Source: Deuterostichococcus epilithicus (Eukaryota; Chlorophyta; Trebouxiophyceae; Prasiolales; Stichococcaceae). From it: DNA of 64,000 nt. This document shows, piece by piece, positions 11,601-23,300 of this stretch; the first letter of the stretch is position 1; each line of letters opens with the position of its first letter. A program made the translations under genes and the position numbers. Location: NCBI GenBank assembly GCA_033439295.1, contig JAVTLE010000023.1, forward strand, positions 124,001 through 188,000. Reading direction: 5' to 3'. The notes beneath the pieces are model-generated. The model searched no databases. It worked only from the letters and a program-made list of their open reading frames with translations, and was not told the origin of the DNA.

Positions 11601-14600
11601 ATCTCTGCCTTTCTCTCCGGCAGCGCCGCAGTCGAGACTCGCCAGCTCCGACCTGGTATGGTCTGCCCCTCCCCCGGCCGTGCAGCCGTCCAGACTCGCC
11701 AGTCTAGACTCGCCATTCCCGACTTCTTCTCCGCACCCCAGCGGCATCGGCTCTGACCGGGCGCCTGCGAGCAGCGCACACTGCAGCTCATTGCTTGCAC
11801 CACACCTCGCATTCGAGTTGTGCTAGGCTCCGACTATTGCGTTGGTACTCATTCAATCATTGAAACCTACATGTTCGCGTCTTGCGGCCGCAGGCGTCCA
11901 GTGCGCCGCCTACCATGCCGGGCTGCGTGACGCCCAGCGCGCCCAGGTGCTGTCCGACTGGGCGGCCGGTCGGCTGCGCTGCGTCGCGGCCACTGTCGCG
12001 TTTGGTATGGGCATCGACAGGTCGTCAGTGCGTCTGGTCGCCCACTACAACCTGCCAAAGACCCTCGAAGGGTTCTACCAGGTGAGAGAATTTGTTCATG
12101 GCCTGCGGCAGATGGATCAGCTGTGGCGTGGGAGACTGGGGGGAAGGGCCCGACCGCGCGGCCATGCAATGGTTGGAAAAAAGAGGCTGCCGCCGGAAAG
12201 GTTGAAACCAAAAAAGGTTGCCGGTTGAACCGGCAGAGGAAAGAATGCGTATCGAAGCCTTGGCATTTTGCTCATAGACCACCAACCAGTTGTGCGCATG
12301 GCGGCGCAAGATTTTTTTTGCCAGAGGCATGGCACGATTCCACCAGGGGAAGACGCTGTGACACTCCTGAGATGCAGGGCAGAATAGTGGGAGCCTGGCA
12401 CTGTGTTTGAACGTCCAGCGCGCACAGGCCTTCCCACTCGCATGTGGTGTCACGCGCTGTACTTGCCGTGTACTCCTGCAGTGTCCTGCGCCGGCACAGT
12501 GTCCTGAACCTGAGCCCGACTCGCCGACTCTTACTGACAATGCGTGGCCTCATGTGCGGGTCGCGCGCCACAGGCCGTCGGCGCGAGCTCCAGATCGCCT
12601 GCGCATGGACTCCTGCTCCTGACATCCACTGTCCACGCTGAATGAAGCTTAACAATGGAAACCCGACCGCTCAGGAATCTGGCCGCGCGGGGCGCGACGG
12701 TCTGCCGGCGCAGAGCCTGCTGTACTATGAGGTCGCCGACCGCCGGCGTATGGACTTCCTGACGCAAAACGGCGACAAGCGGCGCAAGACGAGGAGGGAC
12801 AAGGCTGCTGGTGAGCCGCTGGCGGGTCGCACATGGCGTGTGACGGGTTTCTGTCCCATGCTGCCACCAGCCCGCGCTGTGACGACACGGACAACTACCG
12901 CACCTCTTGACACTGCCTTGCGAGCTAGATCCGTGAGAGCTTGCCACAGACCTCTCGCTTGGGAACCTTGACCTAGCTGGTAATCTGGCCGACATGCGGA
13001 CCTTTCTGCAGTGGTGCAGAGCACACCAAAAAGCTCATGACTTTCTATGTTGCAGCTTTGTTGCTTCTTCATGGCAGTTCCTTGAAGCCTTCGTCAATGC
13101 TGCAGGGAGCGACCAGGAAGCGATGGCGGCGGCACGCAATTTTGGCGAGGTGCGCCCCTCCTCACAGCCAGTGTCCCCAGCCTCGCGCCAGCCTTTTGGG
13201 TCTATGTATGCAGTAGGCATGCTGCAAAGCAGAGGGAGACCACGCAGCAATGGCGGCGGCGTGCAACTTATTGTCATTATCGTTTTTCTTCCCTTGAAAA
13301 TAAAGTGCGCCCCTCCTCCTGCGCCACCTCCATCTTCTCACATGCTGTGCTCGGGAGTCGTTTGTGATGCCTGGTCACCATGCTGTCGCTTTTTGAGAAC
13401 CGTCGACGCCTTATCAATCAGGACTCAAAACGTGAAGGCTGTCCCGTTGTTGCGCCATGAAGTGCATTTCCGCCAGCAGGAGCCTTCAACCCTTAATAAG
13501 GCAGCGGGACCTAGGGCACTGCTGAGGGACAGGGCAGCGCTTGTAACTACTCTGCTAATGATGAGGGGCGACGGCTCTCGTGCGTAAAGATAATGGCAAT
13601 CGCCACGAAGGCGTCCTTCCGCCCTCCTAGAGTTTCGTTCTTCTCCTAGTGGCCACGAACGGCTGTTTCCACCTCAATGATGGTGCCGTTCTGGCGCAGG
13701 TGGTGGCATTTGCCGCCGAGGCGTCCTGCCGTTGCCGCACCCATCCATGCACCCCGTTCAAGGGCTTGCCAAGGGTTAGGGAAGCACGTGTCCCAGACCT
13801 CCGAAATGCTGGTTGCACAGGTGGTGCAATATGCCACTCGTGCGTCCTGCCGCCGCCGGGCATTACTGGCGCACTTCGGTGAGGCGCTGCCGCCGGGCAG
13901 CTGCGGCGGCTGCGACGTGTGCCGCGATCCCATTGCGGTGGAGCTGCAGGTGTTGCTAAATCTATTGTACTGTTTTGGTGCTTTTGTTTCGTTTTCCATG
14001 GCTATGTGACTCCACTTCCGCTTTCGATATTGCTAAGCGTATCGGGGCCTATGGTAACGACATATATCTGGGTGTGAGGGTTCTTCTTGTCTGAAGGGTG
14101 CGCACAGATTCCGGCCAATTGTCCCCAGCTTTTGTCCATAGCGAATGGCAGATATGGATGGAAGTGGCTTGCAGATCGGCCATCAGCCACCCCGAAGCAT
14201 CGTCACATCGCCAGTAACTGGCAGTGGGCTGGGCTCGAACTGCGACATGCTGATGGGCTGGCGGTTGAAAAGCCTCGGCCTCAGCCTCGCTGTTGCCTGC
14301 CTTCCTCTCTGCGGCGTCATCACCCTGAAATCTGCACTCGATTGATGTATTGCCAACCCAGTTGGCGAGGATGGAGGCGAAGACCCTGGCATCGCAGCAG
14401 AACAGCCGCCTCGGGCAGCGCTTGGACTTTGGCAGCGGCAGCAGTGGCGGCGGAAGCAGAAAGCGGCGGCGCAGCAGCGGCAGCGGCCTGGATGACTACG
14501 ACGCTGAAGGCTGGGCGGCAGGTGGGAGTCGCTGCCATGCATGTTGCCAGAACTCACTAGTGCGTCCTCAGCATTTCATGTGGCATTTCGAAGCACTTCA

Positions 14601-16539
14601 TGCATGAACCCTTCTCTGCGTGTGGACGCCGCGGCCTGCGCGGAACATGCCATCCGGCAGCGTCTTAGCCGCTGCAGCAGGCGGCAGCCCTTGCTGCCGA
14701 GAAGACGCGTCACCCCTGCAATCCAGGAAGCAACTCGACCACTATCCAAGCTGAGCTCCGATCTGATTTGCGTTGCGTGACGCAGGCTTGTCCGACAAGG
14801 ACGACACTGGCCCCAGCCATGGTTTCCGCGCCTACGGCGGCGCCTCCGAGGAGTCGTGCTCAGACGACGAGGACGATGCGGAGGAGGCGGCGACGTTCGC
14901 GGCGGCGGTCGCGGGCCGCGCCCGAGCCGGCGGCGGCTCAGTCGGCTCAGCCGTCGCGGCGCTGCAGCGGGCCGAGGAGATTGACACGAGTGGGAAAACA
15001 GCAAATGGTGGGACTCGTAGCTTCGGTTGTAGCTTCTGTCCTACTCAGCCAACTGAGCGCACATGTCATGACTCCATCAGGGACGGAGCTGCTGCTCCAG
15101 GGGCAGCTGTTATCTCGTGCCGCGGTGCGCAGCAAGCCACGCCATGCAGCCGGGCCTGGAGAAGTCTTGTCATGAGCAGACAACATATGGCGTGGAGCTG
15201 TCGACATGGCGCTTGTCTGCCACATTGCGTGGCTCAGTCCGCACATGACATGGCATTGCTGCAAGCAAACAGCAGAAGTGCAAACCAGTCATTCAAGTCA
15301 TGCAGACCTGCCCCTCCCTTGCAGGCGGCACCGCGGCACGGCTGCTGCGGCGGCTGGAGGCCGGCGGCGCCAGTGCCGGCGGCGCCGCATCTGCCGCCGC
15401 TCCGCCGCCGCCGCCGCTGCCCAGCGTCGACGCCACGGCGCGGCAGCGGGGTCGGGTGCACCTTGCAAAGCGCCTGGCGGCAAACGCGCGGCTGGGACTG
15501 GACGCGGCGCAGGCAGATGCGGCGGCCCGGGTGCAGAAACTCTGTTGCTTTTATGCTGGTTTGATTTCAGATAAAGGGTGCGGATGGGCTGGCCGCCTGG
15601 CAGGCTGCGCGGCCCGCGACCCAAGCTGCTGCTGCTGTCCCGAGCCAGCTGCAGGCAGGACCTCATCTGGCCCTCGGTTGGCAAGTGCTCCTGCATGTGC
15701 TGCCGCGAGATGGGACTGCGGCTGTGAGCGCAGCAGTGACTGAGAAACTTGCAACTACAGGCTCTAGAGGCGAGCGCCTTTGGCAGCGGCGGCAGCAGCG
15801 CCAGCGTCTACCGGTCCAAGCTGGCGGCTGCCGGGAGGGCAGTCGCTGCCGCCGCCTCGGCCGCCGGCCTGCCGGATGAGGCAGCGACGGCAGCCGCAGC
15901 GGCGGCAGCCGCAGCAGCGGCAGCTGAAGCGGCGCCAGTGCCTCCGAGCGCCTCGCCTGCGGCGCCGTCAGCTGTGCCGGGACTGACGTCGGCCCCTGTG
16001 GCGGCGGGGGCGGCCCCGGCGTCGGCATCGGCCGCAGCGTCCGGCGAGAGCGCCGCGCTGCTGGCGTCGCTGCACGAGGCGGCCCTGGAGCGGCTGGCCG
16101 CTGGCGACCCCGCCGGCGCCGCGGCCGCGCTGCAGCGCCTGGCAGGCGTGCCCGTCACGGCGGCGCTGCTGGCGGAGACAGGTGCGCACATCTGGCAGAC
16201 CCAGTGGTTTGACCGAAACTCATCTCAGTCGTGCAACAAAGGTGACTTGCTGCACTGCAAGCGCCGCCGCACTGTGTCCTCTGTACTTTCTCGCTGCTGC
16301 TGGAGCGGACCTCAGCATCAGCACACAGCACTGGCTTGTCATGTGCCCAGCTGCTGCAGCAGCGGACCTCGTGCAAAGCCTGCTGACTGACGGCCAATCG
16401 CTGGTATTCTGGTGCTGATACAGGACTCGGCAAGACGCTGAAGCCGCTGACGAAGCACGGGCATGCAAGAGTTGCAGCTGCGGCGGCGTCCGCAGTTGCG
16501 GCTTGGAAGGCTGCTGTGCTGGCGCAGCGGCAGAGATGA
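8688..16539 (+). CDS. RecQ-family DNA helicase with C-terminal TFIIS N-domain-like module
   Basis: ATP-dependent 3'-5' DNA helicase for genome stability, most like the RecQ5 group; nuclear. 17 exons, 820 aa: 8688-8757, 8874-8927, 9075-9182, 9534-9702, 10023-10140, 10477-10542, 10747-10866, 11295-11430, 11894-12081, 12675-12810, 13106-13149, 13821-13949, 14362-14521, 14786-15007, 15325-15530, 15761-16181, 16424-16539. Motif order: Walker [19 protein letters not shown] box in [43 protein letters not shown], then a zinc-binding stretch with CGGCDVC. After this come an Arg/Ser- and acidic-rich linker, an ALEASAF segment like the RecQ5 post-zinc region, an Ala-rich tract, and a last exon ([12 protein letters not shown]...WKAAV) resembling the TFIIS/LW-type N-terminal domain. 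Exon 2 ends at a GC donor. An in-frame upstream ATG at 8625 is an alternative start. Confidence 0.92.
13691..13740 (+). repeat. Decayed copy of RecQ exon 12 acceptor and start
   Basis: GGCGCAGGTGGTGGC and the following GAGGCGTCCTGCCG repeat the junction at about 13813-13862 (acceptor plus codons for [13 protein letters not shown]), 120 bp upstream in the same intron. The copy reads [13 protein letters not shown] in the matching frame. Confidence 0.75.
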
Positions 16540-17344
16540 CTGCATCTGCTGATTCTTGGGCGCAGCTGCTGGTCCGCCAATACACATCGACCAGTGCCCC
16601 GATGAGGAGAGAGCGGCGGCTGTTGCTGACATAGCAATTGTTATGGATCTTAAACATGGAATGCCCCCTTGTCACCATGCTGGTTGAGCATGCGGCGTTC
16701 GCACAAGATTGTGAGATGTGAAGGAGCAGCATACATCTCCGGCGGTGAGAGGTAGTGTGAGAATACGGCATGTGGGTCGAGAACGAGCCTGCGTGGAATG
16801 GGAACGTAGAGATACCTCCATTCGCTGCTGGGAACATGGTGTTCGCAGGTCGAGTACGCATTTGCACATGACGGCGCAGACCCAGCGTGTTCACCAAACC
16901 AAAAAGGATCTCGTGACAATCCTCCATAACACGTCTTTGTCCGCACACTTGGTGCACTCCGGGAGCTGCTCAAGTTCTGGTTTTCCGCTGCCGCATCTTC
17001 TCGACAGCCAAATTCTTTCTCTGCTGTGCGCTGCCTCCGGCAGCATAAACATGACAGCAGCTGCCGCTGCGACGACGCGTACTGCTGCACACACTGCAGC
17101 GAGGCGACCGGCGACTTCCGGCTTCTTCTTGGTTACATCTGCCTGTCTCCGTGTGCCGCCGCACCTCCCCGGTGCGGGCGCGTGCGGATAGGATTTAGCA
17201 TTTAGGGATGGCTCCTGTTGCCGCTGCGTGGCTGCCCACTGTCCCGCCGCCTCGGCCCACGAGGAGGGCTCATATTGGCGGCGCGGCGCCTGCGGCAGGG
17301 GCTGGTGCTGCACACCTGCCTGCAGCGTGCTGCGAGGCTGCGCC
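16540..17344. other. Convergent intergenic region between RecQ and coatomer beta
   Basis: No gene is supportable on either strand. It should hold the 3' UTRs of both neighbours. A minus-strand TGTAA, the usual chlorophyte polyadenylation signal, lies at 17133-17137, about 210 nt beyond the coatomer stop. A single TTTAGGG lies at 17201-17207. Confidence 0.5.
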
Positions 17345-20300
17345 TCACGCCTTCTGCTTGAGGATGAGCTTGTCGCCAAGCGACAGTGCGATGCCCTGGC
17401 GATTTGACAACATGAAAGATTGTCAGCACCCACTGCAGATATAAGCAAAGTGTTTCATAGCCAACCTGCCGCCAAATGCAGCTGCCGGAGATGATTATAG
17501 ACCGGTCCTGGGTAGCGCTCACAACCCACCGCTGCATGCCGCATGACTTCACAGCCGAGGACTGCGGAATCGACCATGGCATCCGAGCCTGGCATCCCAC
17601 ATGGCGTTGAAAGCTCGCAACAGACACCAATACGAAGCCAGGGGCTGTGAGCAGCAGCGATGCGCGAGCTCCGCGCCCACTCGGAGAGTTTGAGAGCCCC
17701 TGATCCTGATGCACTGTAGTAAACATGCTATGCCGCACCTGCGTCTTGGAGCGGATCCGGATAAATCCGACCAGCTTGCCATCCGCCTGCTTCTCCACGC
17801 TTACATTGACGAGCGCGTCCTCGCCAAACACGCTCCTGCAGGGGTTTCGAGACCCGGTTCATCATTGGTGCGGCACAAATTGCCGGCCAGAAAGAGCCGC
17901 CGACACCGTCTCGCCCGACGCTGCAATAATGGGGTTATGGACGTGGAAATAATGGAAAAATCGCATGTGTGTTGCTGTTTCCTCCACTCACCTAGCGTAC
18001 AGGTTGGCTGCCAGGAAGCCGCAGGCGCCCTCCAGCGCGGCGGGCGGCGTGAGGCACTTCATGTTGGTGGCCGACACGATGTGCGCCAGGAACGCGTCCA
18101 CCTCCGTGATGCTGGTGTTGACCGCCACCTGGGTGTTGTACAACAGGTTTTAGGGTCTGAGAGTGGTGCCGGAATGTCGGGTACACAGGCAGCTCGAAGT
18201 TCATAACGTCGAGATGTTCGCCAGGATGGCACTTGCCTCCCTGATGGCGATGGCCACCTGGGGACGAAGTGAAAATTTGAGTCAGACCAAGCCAGACAGG
18301 CGGGGTCAGGACCTGCTTGGTCGCTGCCTGGCCGAGTACCAGGAAGGCTCGCATCGTGAAACGTCGCTAGTACTGGTCAGCACTCTGCACGTTCGCAAAC
18401 TCCAGATGCATGCTGTGGCTGGGCAACGCCGAGACAAGCCAGCGGATCTGCCTCAACCCTCGCGCAACCAGCCTGAGAGGCTGGTGCAACAGGCGATGGC
18501 AGTCTGCACCCGTGGCTGGTGCTGGCACGACCCACCACAGCGACTGGCTTGTCAAGCTGCATGGGGCTTGGGACTGCAACTGTGCACTTGTTTTTGAGTC
18601 TCTTCAGTCTATTTCTTTCCAGGCTGTGTGCATCGTTTTCGCGTCGCTTTCGTCTTTAAAGCACTTCGGGCCGCTTCTGAGGGCCTAGGCATACCTTGTT
18701 CTCCCACTCGAACTCGGCCCACATGGAGCGGAACTGGACGTCCGGCACCGAGGCCGGGGAGATGTAGTCCATGATGTCGATGTGGACGTCGTTGAGGACC
18801 ACCACCTGGCGGTCGACCGCGCCGGTGCCCTCATACACAATGTTGCCAAAGATGGCCCCCGTCTCCGTCGAGGACACCTGCACAGCGGCAGAATCCAGGT
18901 GTGAGTTTGCAGAGGGGCTGCAGCTTGCCCTGCCGGAGGCAGTCCACTCTTCCCTTCACGGTGTCGCCCACTGCGCCCGCGTTGGTGAGGACACCTGCCG
19001 TTACACCAGAGATGCACGGTGAGGGGGTTTGGAATGACATGACGTGTTGGCGGGTTACGGCGCCAGCGCCCCCGCACACGATGGCGCCAGCGAGGCCGGT
19101 GTTGGCTGCTGCACGCCTCTCGGCGCTGGCGTGGATGGCATGAACGTCGCCTGGCCCCCGGCACGCGAGCCTGCAGCCGCCCTCTGGAAATGTATGTCTT
19201 GCTTTGCCTGCAGTTGCGCTGCTACCCCTTGCCTTGATGTTGGCGCGGATGGTCTTGGCAGCGCCTGGTCCCAGCGTGTAGTTTTGCGGTCGCTCCACCA
19301 GCTTCAGGTCGCCCATGGTCGCCAGCTCCAGGTTGAGGTTCTGCGGACAACAACACCCTTTGTGTCATAGGAAGGTGAACAAGGTCGTCGGTCGAGTGCC
19401 TGCAACCGCGCTGCGCTGGCGGCTGCCGCGGCACAGCAGCCGGAAACGGCAAGTTGCAGGGGAACACCATGACCCGCGGCGGGTGGGGGTGCTGCGACAA
19501 GGGCTGACACTCCGCACACAGGCCCGGCTGCAACTGGAACACACAGCCCCGCGCTCCGCTGTGCAGTCATAACAGCATGGCTCCCGGATGTCCCTGGCAG
19601 AGGAAGAGCCGTGCGGCATATACATGTTGAGGCAAGCCCCACCTGCAGCGTGTGTGAGCTGCGGTTTACGACCGAGACATCCAGCACGATGTCGTACTGG
19701 TGCACGGTGACGTATGCCTCAGCATACACTGGGTCCGAAAAGCCTGCACCAAAATGACTGCCAGTTGGTTTAAGGTTTGAAACAGTGAACTGTGTTTGAG
19801 GCCCCATGCCTAATTCGTGCACGATGATGTGTGCTCCTGCGCACAAAACGAACCAGAAGCCTGCGACATCAGGGTCCAGTGCTTCGGATGATTTGTGTGA
19901 AGCGGCGGCTGGGCTAGCCATTGACTGGCATGTGGGAAAGAGGGCTGGGTCTGGCACGAGGTTGACAGCGAACGAGATGCTGGCCGAGCCGCTGCGGCAA
20001 CGAGGTGTCGAAATTCGAGACAAAGCTGCGAGAAGACTGCTGCATTCGGGTGACGCACCAGTGAGCTGCAGCACACGGTTGAGGCGGTTCGAGTCAGCCG
20101 AGTCGGCGTCGGCGGTACCCGTTGCGCGCTGCAGGTCGGTCGCCACCTGTGCAAGTACAGCACGCTGTCAGCAGCCTTGGGTGGAGCGGCAAGCACGAGC
20201 GGCCAGGCAGTATGTTTCCAAGAGATGCACACTGCGCATCCTGCACAAACTCAGGCTCGGACAGGGGCTCAAGCCGGGGTCTGGACGGCAGCGCGCAGGC

Positions 20301-23300
20301 TGGACAGTTTCGAGGCTGTTTTGTCTGCAAACTCCTACGAGCAGGGCGGTCGTGTCAAAGCCCCACCCATGGTCATCAATGTGCAGCTGCGACGGGCCGC
20401 GTTGCGAATGCATGGGGGAACCCATCCTGAAAGATCCCTTGAGTGTGTACCTTCACTGCTCGACAGGTGTATGCAACAGGGCGGCTCACCTGGTCCTCGA
20501 TCTCCAGCTGCGAGAGGCCGCGCCGAGCGCGCAGGTGGTGGAAGTCGACGAGCTCGTCCGGCTGCGCCACCGCCTTGGCCTCCTGTCAAGGAATATGGAC
20601 AGCGGCGTCAGCATTGCCAAAACGTTTGCCTAGGATGAGAAGGACAGTCAGCGACGGGCTCTGCCCAGCCGCATGTGGTAGTTATCTTGCACCGAGCTGA
20701 CCCGGCTGCGCCACCACTGTGGCGCCCCATCTCCAAGTCGGCAGACGAGTACTTTAAGGTCATCCTGTGTTGCATTTCTAGCAACCTCAAGGTGCCGAAT
20801 GCAGCTTTCGGAAGCTCGTCCAGCTGCGCCACAGCCTTGGCTTCGATGTGCCACCTGGGGAATGAGAGAGAGCGAGCAAAATTCTGTTATTTCCTTTGCT
20901 GGCTCAGCCATTTCGCGGATCGATGCTCCGTCGGAGGATTGAAATATTGTCTTGATCTTGCCAAATGGTGGCAGTCGAACAGGTCCAAGATGGCCGCTGC
21001 CTTCGCCTTGAAGGCACAGCCGCAGCCGCGTGTTGTGCGAAAACTTGGATGGTGATGAGAGAGGATGCAGGCAGATAACGTCATTCAGCTTGGCGGTGTG
21101 ACATTCAGCCATGAGCTCATTTTCAGCTCCTGTGGCCGCACTGGTGTCGACAGCACCAGCGTGCAAAGCCAGGCAGATGCAAGAGCGCCTTGACTGCCGC
21201 TGCAACCCGCTAAGCAGCACGTGATCTGTCATGCCTCCTCTGCGAGCTATGAGTGCTGTGAAACCTGTGTCTGCCCATGAACCCCCCGTGACCCCCTCCG
21301 TGCTATGTGCACGCACATTGCGCCTGGACGCCACCACGGCAAGTGAGCAGGGGATGTCAAGTCCAACTAGACTTAGTTGAACTTGTCACCCCCCGACCCT
21401 GAGCAAGGCAAGCGTTTTCGCATTTGCCATGAGAGGCTCTGTGCCTCAGCCAAACCCTGCACACACCTCGTGCTGGGCGTTCTGCCGGGGCAAGTGACTG
21501 CCTGTCGCAGATGATGCGCGTGAGGACCGATCTGCTGAGGGTGGGCGTGGAGGTCCTGAGACCAATCAGGGATCGACAGGGCCACAGGCCTACTGGCGCG
21601 TGCCCACCCTTCAAATGCATCACGGCTGAGCCCTGCACACACCTCGTGTTTTGCCTCCGCCGCGGCGAGAGACTGCTTGTCGTGGATGGTCCGCGCGAAC
21701 GCCGCCCGGCCGCCCTCGAGCCAGATGCGCGTCAGGCTCTCGTCGCTGCCGCCCGCCAGCGCCTGCGGGGTTTGGTACGGAGCAGTTTCAGAAGCGGTTG
21801 CAGAGGTGCCAGCAGACCATGGGCTCCCGTCCAGCCGAATGCGCGCCAGGCCGTCGCCGCCGCCCCCCGCCAGCGCTTGGCAGGGTAGGCAGTGTACAGC
21901 GCAGATTCGCACTCGAAGCTTCAGCGCTGAGAAATTGGGAGTTTTTAATCAAGCTGGATAGCGGTGCTGCTGGTGGACAGCTCGACGTGTGCCAAGCGCT
22001 GCTCGATGGGTATACGACACTGCACATAGTTGCTGGCTGCGTGCACACCTGCAGCGCCGCAGAGATGCGGTCGGCCGAGTCATCGTCCAGCGGCGAGCCA
22101 GCCGCCGGGGAGGAACCCAGGCGTACAATGGCGGCGCACACCTGTGGAGGCAAACAGCATCGGTACCTGTTCAGGCATGCATTCTGGACTGTTTCATGAA
22201 GGAGGTTATAGACTCCACCGTGGAACGCGGCCGACCTGCCCTGCAACAAGCGGGGGCCACCTCAGGCACGCTGCGCTAGCTTGTGCCCTGCATTCCGGAT
22301 TCATCACTCGCAGGGTCGCCACTGCCGCCACCATCGTCGGCGACAGCATCATCAGTACGGTAGCCTGATGGGTGGTCCCGAAGGCCGACCAAAGACGCTA
22401 ACCGAAACCACAGGAAGCGCAGGGCAAACAGTCTGCAGCGAGTCGGCGATGCCACCCCACCAGCATGGCCTGGGCGGCGGTGCGGTTGACGGCCGGCGGC
22501 GGCGCCGAGCCCAGCGCCCGCAGCCGCATCACCAGCTTTGCGAGCGTCGCCGCTACGACCCCGCCCAGGAAGAAGTCGCCAGTCAGAAGCAGCGACCTGT
22601 ACAGAGGGTCGTAGAGGGTTCGCAGTCTCGATTCCGAGGACACAGGTTTCAACCTGACACTGCAGCAGCAGCCCCAGCTTGCTGAGCGTCACTGCCAGGG
22701 TGCGCCGAGGAACAGAACGCTGCTGAACAGCAGGTATCTGCAGCGTGCTTCGATTGAGATCCACCGGCGCAGGGTGGATGGGTGACAGATTCAAGTTGGT
22801 GACTTCGTGACAGCCCTTGATGCCGCCTATGCGGTGGGCGCAGCACAGCAGCAGCACCCTGCGATACACATGTTTGTGGTAGGGTCGAGGGCATTGATGG
22901 GGGCGCAACGCCGTCCTGAAGCTGTGCCATTCAGGAGCAGCGGCGTGCGGCCCAACAGCGCGGCGGGCAGGTGACCCCGTGATGCACACGCTTTTGCCGG
23001 CATACAACTTGCCGGAACGTCGGAGCACCGAAACAGATGGCGCTGCTGCCAGCAGCTCGGCGGCCTATCAGGCCGACCCAGTTCGTGGGCAGGTCAGAAA
23101 GCACGCCATGGCGGTGCTGTGCAGGAGCGCGGATGCAATGGCAGTTCAATTTGCAACAACATCAGCATGAGCACGACGCCACTTCCCAGGAGAGGGAACG
23201 TGCCAGCTGCAACAGAGGAGCTAAATTGAGGGCAGCAGACGGATGGGCTGTGGATACATGCATTCGTTGAAGGTCTGTCACCTGAGGTTGTGCGCGTCGC

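Noticed and set aside
14773-15564. RecQ region 263-codon frame as a single exon
   Set aside because: The frame runs through an intron; exons 14786-15007 and 15325-15530 account for the helicase linker with consistent phases.
19304-20146. Minus-strand open frame of 280 codons as one exon
   Set aside because: It is read-through of coatomer introns joining two conserved exons; the intron parts show no conservation and family length requires their removal.
19806-20638. Plus-strand open frames of 275 and 153 codons
   Set aside because: Antisense to coatomer exons 17-19; no family resemblance.
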